From the NCBI RefSeq assembly GCF_009668025.1, contig NZ_WJXZ01000001.1, positions 749,004-813,003 of the forward strand: a stretch of DNA of 64,000 nt, read 5' to 3'. The position numbers and the translations under genes are program-made. The notes under the pieces are model-generated. The model searched no databases and had not been told where the DNA came from. It saw only the letters and a list, made by a program, of their open reading frames with translations. This document shows, piece after piece, positions 36,480 through 46,473 of the stretch. Origin of the DNA: Larkinella terrae (lineage in GTDB: Bacteria > Bacteroidota > Bacteroidia > Cytophagales > Spirosomataceae). Positions within the stretch are counted from its first letter, which is position 1, and the number at the start of each line of letters is the position of its first letter.

Positions 36480-38003
36480 TTAAAATTTCAAAGCTTTGTT
36501 GGTATCCCGCTCACTCTGCGGAATCGGGAAATAGCGGTTGGTATCGTACTTGAACGATGTCTTATCCCGGAGTGCATTCTGAGCGTAGTCTTTGCCCCAG
36601 CGCATGAGATCGAAAAACCGGTGAAACTCCTGACCAAGTTCAACCCGCCGTTCGTGGTAGATCGCATCGCGGAGGCTCGATTGGCTCGTGGTAGTCACAT
36701 CGGGTAGCAACCCTACGGGTACGGTTGACGCGGTTGTTCCGGATCCGGGCGCACTCAAAGTCGGATCGTTAAGATAGCTTTCCCGCGCGCGTTTTCTAAC
36801 CTGGTTGAGCAGTGGCAGCGCTTCCGCCGAACGACCTAACTCATTCAGGGCTTCGGCCTGCCACAACAAGACGTCCGCATAGCGAATCGCCACGTAGTTC
36901 AGATTCCCATCGCCTTTGGTGCTGGACGGAATTTCGGACAAGGGTTGCTCGTGCTTTTTGGTTAGATAACCCGTTGGTGACCAGGCCGGATCAAACGGCT
37001 GACCATTTACCCAATTTTTTCCCGCACGTCCAACCGTATAATCGAGTCGGGGATCAACAACGCCCGTGCTCGTTTTCTCAAATTCATTGACGAATCCGGC
37101 CGTTGGTGCATTGAAAAAATAGCCATTTTCGTTCGCACGGGGCGCAAACCATTGGTTCAGCCGATTGCCGGTAAAAGGCACCTGGCCCGTTAAATGTTGT
37201 ACGGCGAAAACGGATTCGGCGTTGTTTTTATGGGCCTGATCGAAATTCTGCGCGTACACCGGCAACAGCGAGTAATTGCCGATGGCCTGAACCTGGGCGG
37301 CTGTTGTGGCCGCCAGTTGCCATTTTTTTTCATACAGATATGCTTTTGCTAACAAGGCAGTAGCTGCTCCCTTCGTTGCCCGTCCTACATCCGATCCCGT
37401 ATAGGCTGCGGGTAAATTTTTGATGGCTTCCTGCAAATCTGGTTCAATGGCCTGTTCGTAAATGGTGGCGACTGGCGACTGGGGAATCTGGAGTTGATCG
37501 GCGTTTTTTGGCTCCAGCAACAGGGGTATTGGGCCGTAAATGTTTACTAAATAGAAGTAGTACAGGGCTCGCAAAAACCGGGCTTCGCCCAGAATACGAC
37601 TCTGCACAGTAGCGTTCATGTTGATGGCCGGGACCCGGGCCAGAATCTGGTTACACCGATAAATGCCTTCGTACATTTCGCCCCATTGCGATTCAACCGG
37701 TCCGTTGCTGGGATAAACCTGAAAATCGTCGATCAACCCAATGTCTGCCTGATCGCCAGGGTCCCCCCCTTTAGCTGCATCATCGGAGGCTACGTCGCCA
37801 AAAACCCACAACCGATTGCGATCACTCGAAAATGTCAGGGGGGTATATGCCGCATTGATCGCCAGAATGGCCTGCGCCTGAGTCTTGTAAAAAGTACCGT
37901 CTGAATAGTTACCGAGCAGTTGTTCGTCCAGGTAATTTTTACAGCCGCCCATAGTTAATGTCAGAAAACCGACACTAAGCAGTACTAAATAAATTCTTTT
38001 CAT
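36480..38003 (-). CDS. susD: SusD/RagB-family nutrient-binding outer-membrane lipoprotein
   Basis: The start is put at the ATG 38003, where the lipoprotein signal MKRIYLVLLSVGF...GGC begins; an upstream start would add eight residues and bury the leader. The 507-residue protein has the family N-terminus (CKNYLDEQ), TPR-like helices and closing segments LLNQVRKRA, DAIYHERRVELGQEFHRFFDLMRWG. It binds glycan at the surface and closes over SusC like a lid. It lies 10 bases downstream of the SusC stop, so the pair is cotranscribed. Confidence 0.93.
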   Translation of the reverse strand: MKRIYLVLLSVGFLTLTMGGCKNYLDEQLLGNYSDGTFYKTQAQAILAINAAYTPLTFSSDRNRLWVFGDVASDDAAKGGDPGDQADIGLIDDFQVYPSNGPVESQWGEMYEGIYRCNQILARVPAINMNATVQSRILGEARFLRALYYFYLVNIYGPIPLLLEPKNADQLQIPQSPVATIYEQAIEPDLQEAIKNLPAAYTGSDVGRATKGAATALLAKAYLYEKKWQLAATTAAQVQAIGNYSLLPVYAQNFDQAHKNNAESVFAVQHLTGQVPFTGNRLNQWFAPRANENGYFFNAPTAGFVNEFEKTSTGVVDPRLDYTVGRAGKNWVNGQPFDPAWSPTGYLTKKHEQPLSEIPSSTKGDGNLNYVAIRYADVLLWQAEALNELGRSAEALPLLNQVRKRARESYLNDPTLSAPGSGTTASTVPVGLLPDVTTTSQSSLRDAIYHERRVELGQEFHRFFDLMRWGKDYAQNALRDKTSFKYDTNRYFPIPQSERDTNKALKF

Positions 38004-38013
38004 AACGTTACGT

Positions 38014-41000
38014 TCAAAAACTAACATTCAATCCTACGGTGTATGTCTTCGCACTTGGATAAGTCCCCCAGTCGATCCCAACCGCTACGTCGCCACGAAA
38101 CGGTTCGTTATTGACGTTATCGCTCGTTTGTTGCTCCGGGTCAAGGCCCGGATACTTCGTAAACGTCAGCAGGTTTTGCCCCGCTACGTAAATACGTACC
38201 GTCGATGAGCCGATTTTCTGGCTAATCTTGGCCGGCAACGTATAACCGATCTGCAGGTTTTTCAGACGCGTGTAAGCCCCATCTTCCAGAAAGCGGGTCG
38301 AGGGTTGCTTATTATTGGCGGCCCCGCGCCACGACACACGCGGTTGCGTGTTGCTTGTACCCTCGCCGGTCCAATGCTGATCGACCACTCGCTGCGTGAT
38401 ATTGAATGCCCGGTAGAATCCTTCGATATCAGTAGCTACCTGGTAGTAAATTTTATTCCCCGATACGCCCTGAAAAAACGCCGACAGATCGAACCCTTTC
38501 CATTGTACATTAGCCGTGAGGCCATATAACAGCGTCGGAATCGGACTGCCCACGTGCGACCGATCGTTCTGATCGATAACCCCATTCCCGTTTACATCGG
38601 CGAACTTTACATCGCCCGGCAGGGTATTATTCCCCTGAAAGGCACTGGTGAATATTTCCTCTTTGTTCTGAAAAATTCCGGTCTGCGTCAGCAGATAAAA
38701 GGACCCAATCGGATAACCCGGTTCCGTTAATGTAGCAAAGATACCATTGTCGATACGCCCCCCGGGAATGGGTCGGCCATCGCTGAGCGAGGTTACTTTA
38801 TTCCGTATAAACGAACCATTGGCGGTTAGGTCGAAACTCACGGGCCCAACCCGGTTTCGATACGTCAGATCCACTTCGAGACCCCTGTTTTCGACACGAC
38901 CGGCATTCACATAAGGCACGCCCGCTGTACCACCCGAACGCGGCACCGGGATGGGCACCAGCATATCTGACGTAGTCTTAATAAAATAGTCGATGTTCAG
39001 CTGTAGTTTATTCTGAAAAAACGCAGCATCAAGTCCAAAATCGGTTTGGGTCGAGGCTTCCCATTTTACCGTCGAATTGCCCCGGCTGGTGATCGCGTAG
39101 CCATTAGTAGTCTGCTGCGGATTACCCAGTGGATAGTTGTAGCCGCTCCCGACAATAGACGCGTAGGGATAATTGCCAATGTCCTGATTCCCCAGTTGCC
39201 CCATACTGGCCCGCACTTTCAGCGCCGACACAACGTTGGTTAGTGACTGAAAAAAGGCCTCCTGATCGATGTTCCAGCCCACCGATCCTGACAGGAATGT
39301 AGCGTAGCGATTCTGGGTTGAAAAACGCGAGGAACCATCCCGCCGAACGTTGACCGTTGCCAGGTATTTGTTCTGAAAGGCGTAGTTGAGACGGAAAAAT
39401 TGCGAAAGCAGCTTCCAGCGCTGATCGCCTTCCGAGGCCGACCGGCCCAGCGGATCGTTACCCCGACCCAGGTAGCGGAGGTTCGGGTCCTGGTCAATAA
39501 AATTCCGGTCAGAGCCTGCCAGGTCGCGGCCAACATTCTGAATGGCTTCCATTCCCAGCAGGGCCGACACGTCGTGTTTCGAGTCAAAGAGGTGGGTGTA
39601 GGTCAGCGTATTATTCCAGTTCAGGTTCGTACTGGTACTGATGCGGTTGCTGAGCGTAGCGGGGCTGTTGATCCGTCCGTTTGTACCCCAGTTTTCGTTG
39701 TAAGTTTTCTGGTTGATGACACTAATATCCAGGCCCCCATCTGAACGAAAACGGAGGTCTTGGGTAATCTGCCATTGGGCAAACAGGTTGCCAAAGACGC
39801 GGTATTGATTCTGCTTGTTATCCTGCTTATTGGCAAGTCCAACCGGGTTGTATCCATCGCCGTAGAGGTCAGGACGGGCGGGTAAATCCGTATAATTTCC
39901 TGTGGAATCGTAGACAGAAACAGCAGGCGTATGAAATAGCGCATACCGAACCACACTACCACCATTTCCGCCATACCCATCGCCTGAGCTACCTACAATG
40001 CTACGCTTCGAATAGGTCAGGTTGACATTTGTCCCAATCTTCAATTTACCTTTGATGTCCGTATCCAGACTCGTCCGCAGCGCGTAGCGTTTGTAACCTG
40101 AGTTCAGGATAATACCTTGCTGATCAAAGTAGTTGCCCGAAATCAGGTAATGAGACCGATCGGTGCCACCACTGATCGATAATTGGTAATTCTGAATGGG
40201 TGCCGTGCGAAAAATAGCGCGCTGCCAATCGGTATTCGGAAGTGAATTTGGATCAGCCGTGATGAGTTTTCGAAACAGCGTTGGATCGCCGATGGCCGCA
40301 TTGTCGGTGTTAGCGGCTTCGTTATATAACCTGACATAGTCGGCGGTGTTAGCCATTGGAATCAATCGCCCATGTTGCTGAATACCGGTGTAGCTGTTAA
40401 AGGAAATTCGCGGTGCACCAGATTGTCCGCGCTTGGTAGTCACAACGACAACGCCGTTGGCCGACCGGGCACCGTAGATTGCTGCCGACGATGCATCTTT
40501 TAACACCGACATGCTTTCAATATCATTGGGATTCAGCAGGCTACCCGGATCTTTGGTTGGTACCCCGTCAATGACAAAAAGAGGGCTGTTATCGTTGATG
40601 GTCCCAACGCCCCGGATGCGTACCGACACCGCTTCGCCCGGTTGACCCGAGGACTGTGTAACCCGTACCCCAGCGGCTTTCCCCTGCAATGCCTGATCAA
40701 TACCACCGACTGGTAATCGGCCAATATCTTTCGTTGTAATGGTCGAAACGGCGCCCGTCAGATCGGCTTTCTTCTGAGTACCATAGCCAACGGAAACTAT
40801 TTCGTTGAGTGTTTTGATATCCTCAAGCAACGTCACACTTACGTCGGTTTGATTGCCGACTATAATTTCTTGGGTAACGTATCCTATATACGAAAACTGA
40901 AGAACGACTTCCAGATCCGGAACCGTCAATTGAAAACGACCATTGGCATCGGTCGCAGTGCCCTTTGAGCTGCCTTTTACCAGCACGTTCACACCGGGCA

Positions 41001-41175
41001 GTGCCTGATTTTTATCATCGACTACTTTACCCGTAACAAGTCTATCAGCCGCTAATGTGTTGGTAGTAGGCCGTTTGTTGGCCGACAACGGAGTCGCAAC
41101 ACAGACAAGGCTCAGGAACAGCAGGAAGAAGCAACAATACCACCTACCCGGCAGGAATGTAAAGGTTAGACACAT
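38014..41175 (-). CDS. susC: SusC/RagA-family TonB-linked outer-membrane protein
   Basis: The start is put at the ATG 41175; a GTG ten codons upstream is also open. The 1053-residue protein has a signal peptide (FLLFLSLVCVATPLSA), a CarboxypepD_reg-like domain (VTGKVVDDKNQALPGVNVLV), a TonB-box region with the SusC signature IVSVGYGTQKKADLTGAVS, a plug with IRGVGTINDNSPLFVIDG, and a 22-strand barrel ending YTVGLNVSF. It imports oligosaccharides into the periplasm. It is the first gene of the locus, and 443 bases separate it from the divergent SDR gene. Confidence 0.95.
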   Translation of the reverse strand: MCLTFTFLPGRWYCCFFLLFLSLVCVATPLSANKRPTTNTLAADRLVTGKVVDDKNQALPGVNVLVKGSSKGTATDANGRFQLTVPDLEVVLQFSYIGYVTQEIIVGNQTDVSVTLLEDIKTLNEIVSVGYGTQKKADLTGAVSTITTKDIGRLPVGGIDQALQGKAAGVRVTQSSGQPGEAVSVRIRGVGTINDNSPLFVIDGVPTKDPGSLLNPNDIESMSVLKDASSAAIYGARSANGVVVVTTKRGQSGAPRISFNSYTGIQQHGRLIPMANTADYVRLYNEAANTDNAAIGDPTLFRKLITADPNSLPNTDWQRAIFRTAPIQNYQLSISGGTDRSHYLISGNYFDQQGIILNSGYKRYALRTSLDTDIKGKLKIGTNVNLTYSKRSIVGSSGDGYGGNGGSVVRYALFHTPAVSVYDSTGNYTDLPARPDLYGDGYNPVGLANKQDNKQNQYRVFGNLFAQWQITQDLRFRSDGGLDISVINQKTYNENWGTNGRINSPATLSNRISTSTNLNWNNTLTYTHLFDSKHDVSALLGMEAIQNVGRDLAGSDRNFIDQDPNLRYLGRGNDPLGRSASEGDQRWKLLSQFFRLNYAFQNKYLATVNVRRDGSSRFSTQNRYATFLSGSVGWNIDQEAFFQSLTNVVSALKVRASMGQLGNQDIGNYPYASIVGSGYNYPLGNPQQTTNGYAITSRGNSTVKWEASTQTDFGLDAAFFQNKLQLNIDYFIKTTSDMLVPIPVPRSGGTAGVPYVNAGRVENRGLEVDLTYRNRVGPVSFDLTANGSFIRNKVTSLSDGRPIPGGRIDNGIFATLTEPGYPIGSFYLLTQTGIFQNKEEIFTSAFQGNNTLPGDVKFADVNGNGVIDQNDRSHVGSPIPTLLYGLTANVQWKGFDLSAFFQGVSGNKIYYQVATDIEGFYRAFNITQRVVDQHWTGEGTSNTQPRVSWRGAANNKQPSTRFLEDGAYTRLKNLQIGYTLPAKISQKIGSSTVRIYVAGQNLLTFTKYPGLDPEQQTSDNVNNEPFRGDVAVGIDWGTYPSAKTYTVGLNVSF

Positions 41176-41617
41176 AAAATTACGTTGAGTTAACCGGGAA
41201 TTCACTTTAAGTTACACCGGGCAAATTCACAACAAATACTACTTTTATTTCACACAATAATACAATTACAAACAATTAATACTGAATAGTGTTTGCTGGC
41301 CTAAAGGGTATATTTTCTTTTTTACAATTTATTTTAAGAGTACGGACTTATCCATGTAACGTTGTCTTATAAACGAGCCTGGCTTTTGCATAGCTCCGCT
41401 TAGATAAAGATGGGCCCACCGATAATTACTAATTGGTGTTGTGCAACAGTTACGACCATTTTTTTGCAAGCAGTCTTTCCCGGTCAGGGCTTGATTTGAA
41501 GCCGAATCATAGACGTTTCGAGTAATCTGCAACTTTCCTGCATCCTGGCAGTTAAGGGTATGGCATTGAAAAAACCAATCGGTCTCAACAAAAAGCATAC
41601 AACCATAGAAGATTCTC
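41176..41617. other. Intergenic region between susC and the divergent SDR gene
   Basis: 442 bases hold the promoter region of the carbohydrate locus. It is AT-rich next to susC (41220-41340). I could not fit a confident -33/-7 pair. An open frame of 96 codons on the minus strand shows no protein-like pattern. Confidence 0.5.
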
Positions 41618-42628
41618 ATGAAAAAGGATAATCAATTAAGCCGACGTCAGGCAATTAGCGGGATTGGAAGCACCCTGGCGGCAACAGTAGCAGTCTCTAA
41701 GGCAAACGCTTTGTCGGAAGGGCCAACTGCCCAGGCCGCAGTTCCGGTACCACTCAGCGATCCAACCACTAAATATCCCAAGCCGCCCTTTACTACGCCC
41801 ATGCAGCCCTGGCCGGGTCTAGCCAGCAAAATGATTCCTCGTCCTGACCATGGCGAAACGAGCTACAAAGGGTCGGGTCGTTTGCTAGGCCGCAAGGCCT
41901 TGATTACCGGCGGAGATTCAGGTATGGGTCGGGCCGCGGCTATCGCATATGCGCGTGAAGGAGCCGACGTAGCCATCAATTATTTGCCGGCGGAAGAATC
42001 TGACGCCAGGGAGGTGATTGAACTGATCAAAAAAGAAGGCCGAAAAGCCATTGCTATCCCGGGCGATATTCGGGAAGAAGCCTTCTGTCAGCGGCTGGTT
42101 GATCAAGCGGTAAAAGGGCTCGGTGGGTTGGATATATTGGTGAGTAATGCCGCCCGGCAACAAACCCGTGAATCCATTCTCGATGTCTCTACGGAGGACT
42201 TCGACGCGACGATGAAGACCAACATCTACGCACCGTTCTGGATCATCAAGGCTGCTTTACCACATCTATCACCTGGCGCTTCGATCATTGGAACAACGTC
42301 CGAACAGGCATATGATCCGTCGCCAAATTTGTACGATTATGCCCAAACAAAAGCGGCCACAATGAATTTTGTTAAATCGCTGGCTAAACAACTTGGGCCA
42401 AAAGGTATCCGGGTGAATGGTGTAGCTCCCGGCCCTATTTGGACTCCGTTGCAACCCAGTGGTGGTGCCACGGCGGAAAAACTAAAGACTTTTGGCGGTG
42501 ATACCCCGCTAGGTCGGCCTGGCCAACCTGTTGAGCTGGCCTCGATCTATGTTCAATTAGCAGCTAACGATGGCAGCTACGCTACTGGGCAGGTATACGG
42601 TGCTGCCGGAGGAAAGGGCCAGCCTTAA
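41618..42628 (+). CDS. SDR-family oxidoreductase with a Tat-like leader
   Basis: The 336-residue protein begins with a twin-arginine-type leader SRRQAISGIGSTLAATVA, then an about 65-residue extension, and a short-chain dehydrogenase domain: cofactor motif GGDSGMGR, NNAG-equivalent SNAA, Ser in IIGTTSEQ and Tyr-x-x-x-Lys in YDYAQTKAA. It most resembles the YghA/YhdF group, in which the N-terminal extension HPKPPFTTPMQPWPG-like is normal. It is divergent from susC. It uses NAD(P)H on an unknown substrate, in the periplasm if the Tat leader works. Confidence 0.85.
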   Translation: MKKDNQLSRRQAISGIGSTLAATVAVSKANALSEGPTAQAAVPVPLSDPTTKYPKPPFTTPMQPWPGLASKMIPRPDHGETSYKGSGRLLGRKALITGGDSGMGRAAAIAYAREGADVAINYLPAEESDAREVIELIKKEGRKAIAIPGDIREEAFCQRLVDQAVKGLGGLDILVSNAARQQTRESILDVSTEDFDATMKTNIYAPFWIIKAALPHLSPGASIIGTTSEQAYDPSPNLYDYAQTKAATMNFVKSLAKQLGPKGIRVNGVAPGPIWTPLQPSGGATAEKLKTFGGDTPLGRPGQPVELASIYVQLAANDGSYATGQVYGAAGGKGQP

Positions 42629-42918
42629 CCCCATTCCGTAAAAAAGGCTTACCACACGCCAACTCTTTCAAAATGAGTGCTAAACGCCAACGTACCAATA
42701 CGACGATTCTGCCCTTTTTAAGTAAAATTGGCTTTTTGATGGAACCAAATCCGGGCCATTCATCCATTCTTCCTAAGTTAAGCTGAATGGTTGTGCAAAT
42801 TTGGACGGTCAGCCGCTGCCGTCTTTTTCAACGTGACAAATTAAGTTTTTTGACCTGTATTGTTACCGAAAATATCTGATTAACAACTGTCTCGTTTGGA
42901 GGGGGACGTCACCCGGTT

Positions 42919-44685
42919 TTAATTTAGTTCATTAATCGGCAAATAGACGTAGAACATTGCTCCCTGCCCCGGTTGACTTTTAGCCGTGATCGCTCCCCCG
43001 TGGTTTTCCACTACCCGCTGGCAAATTGCCAATCCAATGCCAGTCCCAGGATAATTACTACGGCCATGCAGTCGCTGAAACACCTGAAAGATCCGGTCCA
43101 GGTATTTGGCATCAAAACCCACCCCCTGATCCTGAATACTAATTTGGTAGAACCGGTTAGCGTTACTGGTTGGGTGGAGATTGGAGGGCAGCTCCGAAAT
43201 CAACCTTTCCGTGCAGTTGATCTTGATCTGGGGAATTTTCTCTTTCGGCGTAAATTTTATCGCATTGGAAATTAAATTTTGGAATAACTGCCCCAGTTGC
43301 GTCTCATCGCCATTGACCTGAGGTAAGGATGGCACTTCAACCTGGGCATTGCGTTCTCCGATAACCCAATCCAGGGTATTAAGTACTTTGGTCACGATCG
43401 TATCCAGTGATACCGGGCTGAACACTTCCTGGCGAGTCGAAATCCGGGAATAGGTCAGCAAATCCCGAATGAGCCCGGACATCCGGTAACCTGCTGAAGC
43501 CATTCGTTGCAATAGATCGCTGCCTGCTTCCCCCAGAACAGGGCTAAATTGCTGCTCCAGAATACTACTGAATGATTGTATTTTACGCAGCGGTTCCTGA
43601 AGATCATGGCTGGCGACGTAAGCAAATTGCTGGAGATTGTCGTTCGATCGTTTCAGGTCCCTTATCGAAATTTCCAGTTCATGTGTGCGTTGACGAACCT
43701 GTTCATCTAACTGGGCGGATAAATTCCGGTATCGTTCCTCACTCCGTTGTAGAGCATCTTTTGCCCGAGTTTGTTCGATGGCTGCCCAGGTTCGTTCGGC
43801 TACTTCATCCAACAAGGCAATTTCGTTTTCGGTGAAAATATGCGGTTTTTGAAAATGAATAAACAGCGCGGCTACCAACCGCCCATCTTTCACCAATGGT
43901 TTACTGGCGGTGGCTCCCAATTGAAGTGAATGACGAACTTCTTTTCCGGAATTAGTTAATCCGGAATCATGGGCTATATCTGTGCGAACCACGGTTCGCC
44001 CCGCCTGAAACTCCTTTAAAAGCCCGGAGTCATAGTCCTGGTATCGATAAACCCCTTTTAGATCGGGTACCCCGTTGGTGTAATTGTGTGTCACCACCAT
44101 CGTTTGGCCATCCCCCTGATCTTCGGCATAGCCAACCCGGTTAGCTCCAAGGTATTCGCCCAGAACACAGGCCGCCTGATACTGAATTTCATTCGGTTCG
44201 TTCAGGGGTCGTAACCGATCACTGAGTTGAAGCAAAAAGGCTTGCCGGGCCGCATTCTCAGCCAGGGTTTCCTGCGCCAAAACAGAGGTGGTGATTTCCT
44301 GCACAATTCCGCTGAAGCGAGTGAGATTGCCTTCTTCGTTTCGTATGGTTTTGCCCCGTGCCTGCACCCAACGGACGTCCTGGCCGGAATGGAGAGTACG
44401 AAAGATTACGTTATGCTCTTGGTTATTTTCAGGGTTCAGTGCCAGCGAGTTTGCCCGAGCAACATGTTCCCGATCATCGGGATGAACCTGGGCCAATAAA
44501 ATCCCAGCATTCACTTTTATGTCCGGTGCAAGGCCAAATAACTGTTTACAAATACCTGACCATTGGACACTCCCAGTTATCAAATTATAATCCCAGGTCC
44601 CGATACCCGCTGCTTCCAGCGCAAATTGCAACTGCTCGTTCTCAATGATTAATTCCTGTTGGGAGGACGTAGTCAGGTTGCTCAT
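42919..44685 (-). CDS. PAS-GAF sensor histidine kinase
   Basis: The start is the ATG 44685; a start 20 codons upstream adds an unlikely prefix. The 588-residue cytoplasmic protein has a PAS domain (about 15-120, AGIGTWDYNLITG and FSGIVQEI), a GAF domain (about 145-305), a coiled-coil, HisKA with SHDLQEPLRKIQS (His360) and a HATPase with NLISNAIKF, DQGVGF and GTGIGLAICQ. No receiver or membrane segment is present, so it should phosphorylate a separate regulator. No partner gene is adjacent. Confidence 0.92.
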   Translation of the reverse strand: MSNLTTSSQQELIIENEQLQFALEAAGIGTWDYNLITGSVQWSGICKQLFGLAPDIKVNAGILLAQVHPDDREHVARANSLALNPENNQEHNVIFRTLHSGQDVRWVQARGKTIRNEEGNLTRFSGIVQEITTSVLAQETLAENAARQAFLLQLSDRLRPLNEPNEIQYQAACVLGEYLGANRVGYAEDQGDGQTMVVTHNYTNGVPDLKGVYRYQDYDSGLLKEFQAGRTVVRTDIAHDSGLTNSGKEVRHSLQLGATASKPLVKDGRLVAALFIHFQKPHIFTENEIALLDEVAERTWAAIEQTRAKDALQRSEERYRNLSAQLDEQVRQRTHELEISIRDLKRSNDNLQQFAYVASHDLQEPLRKIQSFSSILEQQFSPVLGEAGSDLLQRMASAGYRMSGLIRDLLTYSRISTRQEVFSPVSLDTIVTKVLNTLDWVIGERNAQVEVPSLPQVNGDETQLGQLFQNLISNAIKFTPKEKIPQIKINCTERLISELPSNLHPTSNANRFYQISIQDQGVGFDAKYLDRIFQVFQRLHGRSNYPGTGIGLAICQRVVENHGGAITAKSQPGQGAMFYVYLPINELN

Positions 44686-45148
44686 GAATTTGTGTAGACC
44701 AAGGTGAAGTTTACTGAGTAGTGGTGAGATACAAGGTATATACAATACAAGATATTTTCATCTTTTCGAGCCGAATTAAATACAATTTATCCTGGTAGGA
44801 AACCACTGCAAATAAATTGTTCTTTTGGTATTCGAATTAATACAATACGAACAGTTGATAAAACTTAACCTCTATTGGTTTGGAAATCGACCTCAATTCT
44901 CTATTTTTATCTGGCTACCCTCTGGTATGTGGTTGATTTCTTCTGTATGAAACCCTCCTTATTCGCTATTTTGTTTTTTTGATGGCTGGTCCGGTTTCTT
45001 CTCAGAACGACCGGTCTTCTCATCCATTTGGAATTAGGATATCCCAACCACCGGAAGTTAATGAGCGATCAATTAGCTGTTTGAAAACAATTCATCGTTT
45101 TTAGCTTTTAATTAATTGACATTTTTCCTGATAAACAATGTGACTCAA
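44686..45148. other. 463-base AT-rich gap upstream of two genes
   Basis: The region contains three short direct repeats of the type GAATTAATACAAT/GAATTAAATACAAT (about 44770 and 44838) and a TACAATACAA copy near 44745. They may be binding sites upstream of the PAS-GAF kinase gene. No gene is seen. Confidence 0.4.
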
Positions 45149-45496
45149 ATGATTGAGAAGAATAAAACCATTCTGGAAAAGGCAAACACGGCTATCAGCG
45201 CAGGCGACAATGAAGGGTTTCTATTTCATTGTACAGAAGACACCGTATGGGAATTTATAGGCGAAAGAACCCTAAAAGGGAAAGAAGCCGTTCGACAATG
45301 GATGGTTTCGGCGTATTCGGAGCCGCCGGAATTTGAGGTCGAAAATTTCATTGCCGAGGGTGATTTCGTTACTGCCGTTGGAAAAATCAGCCTAAGAGAT
45401 GACAGCGGAGAAATGGCAAGCTATTCCTACTGCGATGTATGGCGTTTTCGCGATGGCAAAATGGCCGAATTAAAAGCATTTGTTATCAAAACGTAG
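45149..45496 (+). CDS. Cytoplasmic SnoaL/NTF2-like protein
   Basis: The ATG at 45149 is chosen, as the open frame above it starts with TTG and has no domain support. The 115-residue protein is one NTF2-fold domain (EKANTAISAGDNEGF, then FIGERTLKGKEAVRQWM and SYCDVWRFRDGKMAELKAFVI), as in SnoaL-like or limonene-epoxide-hydrolase-like proteins. There is no signal peptide, in contrast to the NTF2-like lipoproteins at 17265, 20518 and 21123. It has no clear partner gene. Confidence 0.8.
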   Translation: MIEKNKTILEKANTAISAGDNEGFLFHCTEDTVWEFIGERTLKGKEAVRQWMVSAYSEPPEFEVENFIAEGDFVTAVGKISLRDDSGEMASYSYCDVWRFRDGKMAELKAFVIKT

Positions 45497-45607
45497 CCAA
45501 GGGAAAAGCCCCATTTTTGACAATAGTACGGATTCAGGGGAATTTTATTTAACCGGCCTTGTCACAAACTGGACCTTTTCCAGTCATTGGAGAAAAGGCT
45601 GAAGCAA

Positions 45608-45712
45608 ATGAACACTCCATTTCTGGCTCCCATTGAGAAGCCCAAAAGCTTACTCTGGAAAATTCTGTACTTTTTAACCCGCCAACGATTCGGCAAAATC
45701 CTTACCCCCTGA
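45608..45712 (+). pseudogene. N-terminal remnant, carboxymuconolactone decarboxylase-like
   Basis: Only 34 codons are open from the ATG at 45608, reading APIEKPKSLLWKILYF then TRQRFGKILTP. That is the usual beginning of a family of carboxymuconolactone decarboxylase-like (AhpD fold) proteins, which normally continues TPLKV. One extra base would allow TPLKVMV, but a stop follows soon after. The Cys-x-x-Cys active site, which lies later, is absent. Confidence 0.5.
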
Positions 45713-45802
45713 AAGTTATGGTGTCTTAGCCCCTAAATAGTTGGACAAAATTGCAAAAACAGCCGGGTCGCCGGTGCGATTAGTCTATTAATTTAGGAAA
45801 TC

Positions 45803-45913
45803 ATGAGTAAATCACGGCGAACATTCACTCCAGAAGACCGGTACTCCATCGTTCAGAAATCGCTTCGAGACGGGCATTCCGAAATCTGTCGGAAGTATAA
45901 TGGCATGGTCTAA
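45803..45913 (+). pseudogene. N-terminal remnant of a transposase (IS3-type OrfA-like)
   Basis: The 36 codons read MSKSRRTFTPEDRYSIVQKS then GHSEICRKYN, which is the beginning of a transposase helix-turn-helix. The normal next segment, with LVYKWK-like residues, is missing, and a stop codon follows GMV. No inverted repeats or catalytic DDE domain are visible near by. It is a broken insertion sequence. Confidence 0.6.
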
Positions 45914-46008
45914 GCACTTAGACTGTCCGGCAAACCTGGACAATCTCAGGCCGCTTGGTGATTGACAGGTGTAGTTAGACCTATCAACTTAAGGCTTATC
46001 TTGCAGTC

Positions 46009-46330
46009 ATGAAATCGATTTTTCCCGCCACCTATTCGACTCTTTCCCCGCATGCCTTGGCGGATTTACCCGCTGAACGCTATCACCTCGACTCTACTCA
46101 CTGCACCTTTCCGGTTCGGGGTGTGAGAAACACCTATGAAATCGACTCCCCGCTGGATCAGGTAAACACATTGGGGCTCTTGACCGGTTATTGCCATTTC
46201 GACTTATTGCCTAAAAACATGCATTTTGAAGGGGATTCGGTCACCTATTTTGACTTTGATTTTATGGGTTACGGTGGTTGGTGTATGACCTGATTTCGTT
46301 AAGGTCTATACCTGTTTCTTAAGACATGTG
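46009..46330 (+). pseudogene. Aminoglycoside-phosphotransferase/kinase-like gene with a large internal deletion and a frameshift
   Basis: The first about 47 residues are an APH-family N-terminus (FPATYSTLSPHALADLPAER). They join directly to the catalytic part, with the HFDLLPKN loop (residues 64-71) and the DFDFMG metal loop, so about 150 residues in between are missing. After GYGGW the frame is lost: the next frame reads LVYDLIS, which is the normal continuation. The deletion boundary is not visible beyond one or two residues near codon 48. The family phosphorylates small molecules or sugars, but this copy cannot fold. Confidence 0.7.
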
Positions 46331-46473
46331 GCGGGGGCTTGTTGGGTATAGCCTGCTTAAGCAGATTGGGAGTAAGAGGAAAAAACTTGCTGATCCAGTC
46401 AGGCTCTTGCCAAATTCCCCTTTTACCCTCCTGTTTAATTATTTACGTGCTTTACTGCCTAAACCGAAATTCT

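Noticed and set aside
41329-41619. Open frame of 96 codons on the minus strand before susC
   Set aside because: It lies in the promoter region, has no recognisable fold, and its frame runs into the SDR start.
46339-46473. Earlier start (TTG) of the SLC13 gene
   Set aside because: The 45 extra residues do not resemble a transporter N-terminus and the start codon is poor.
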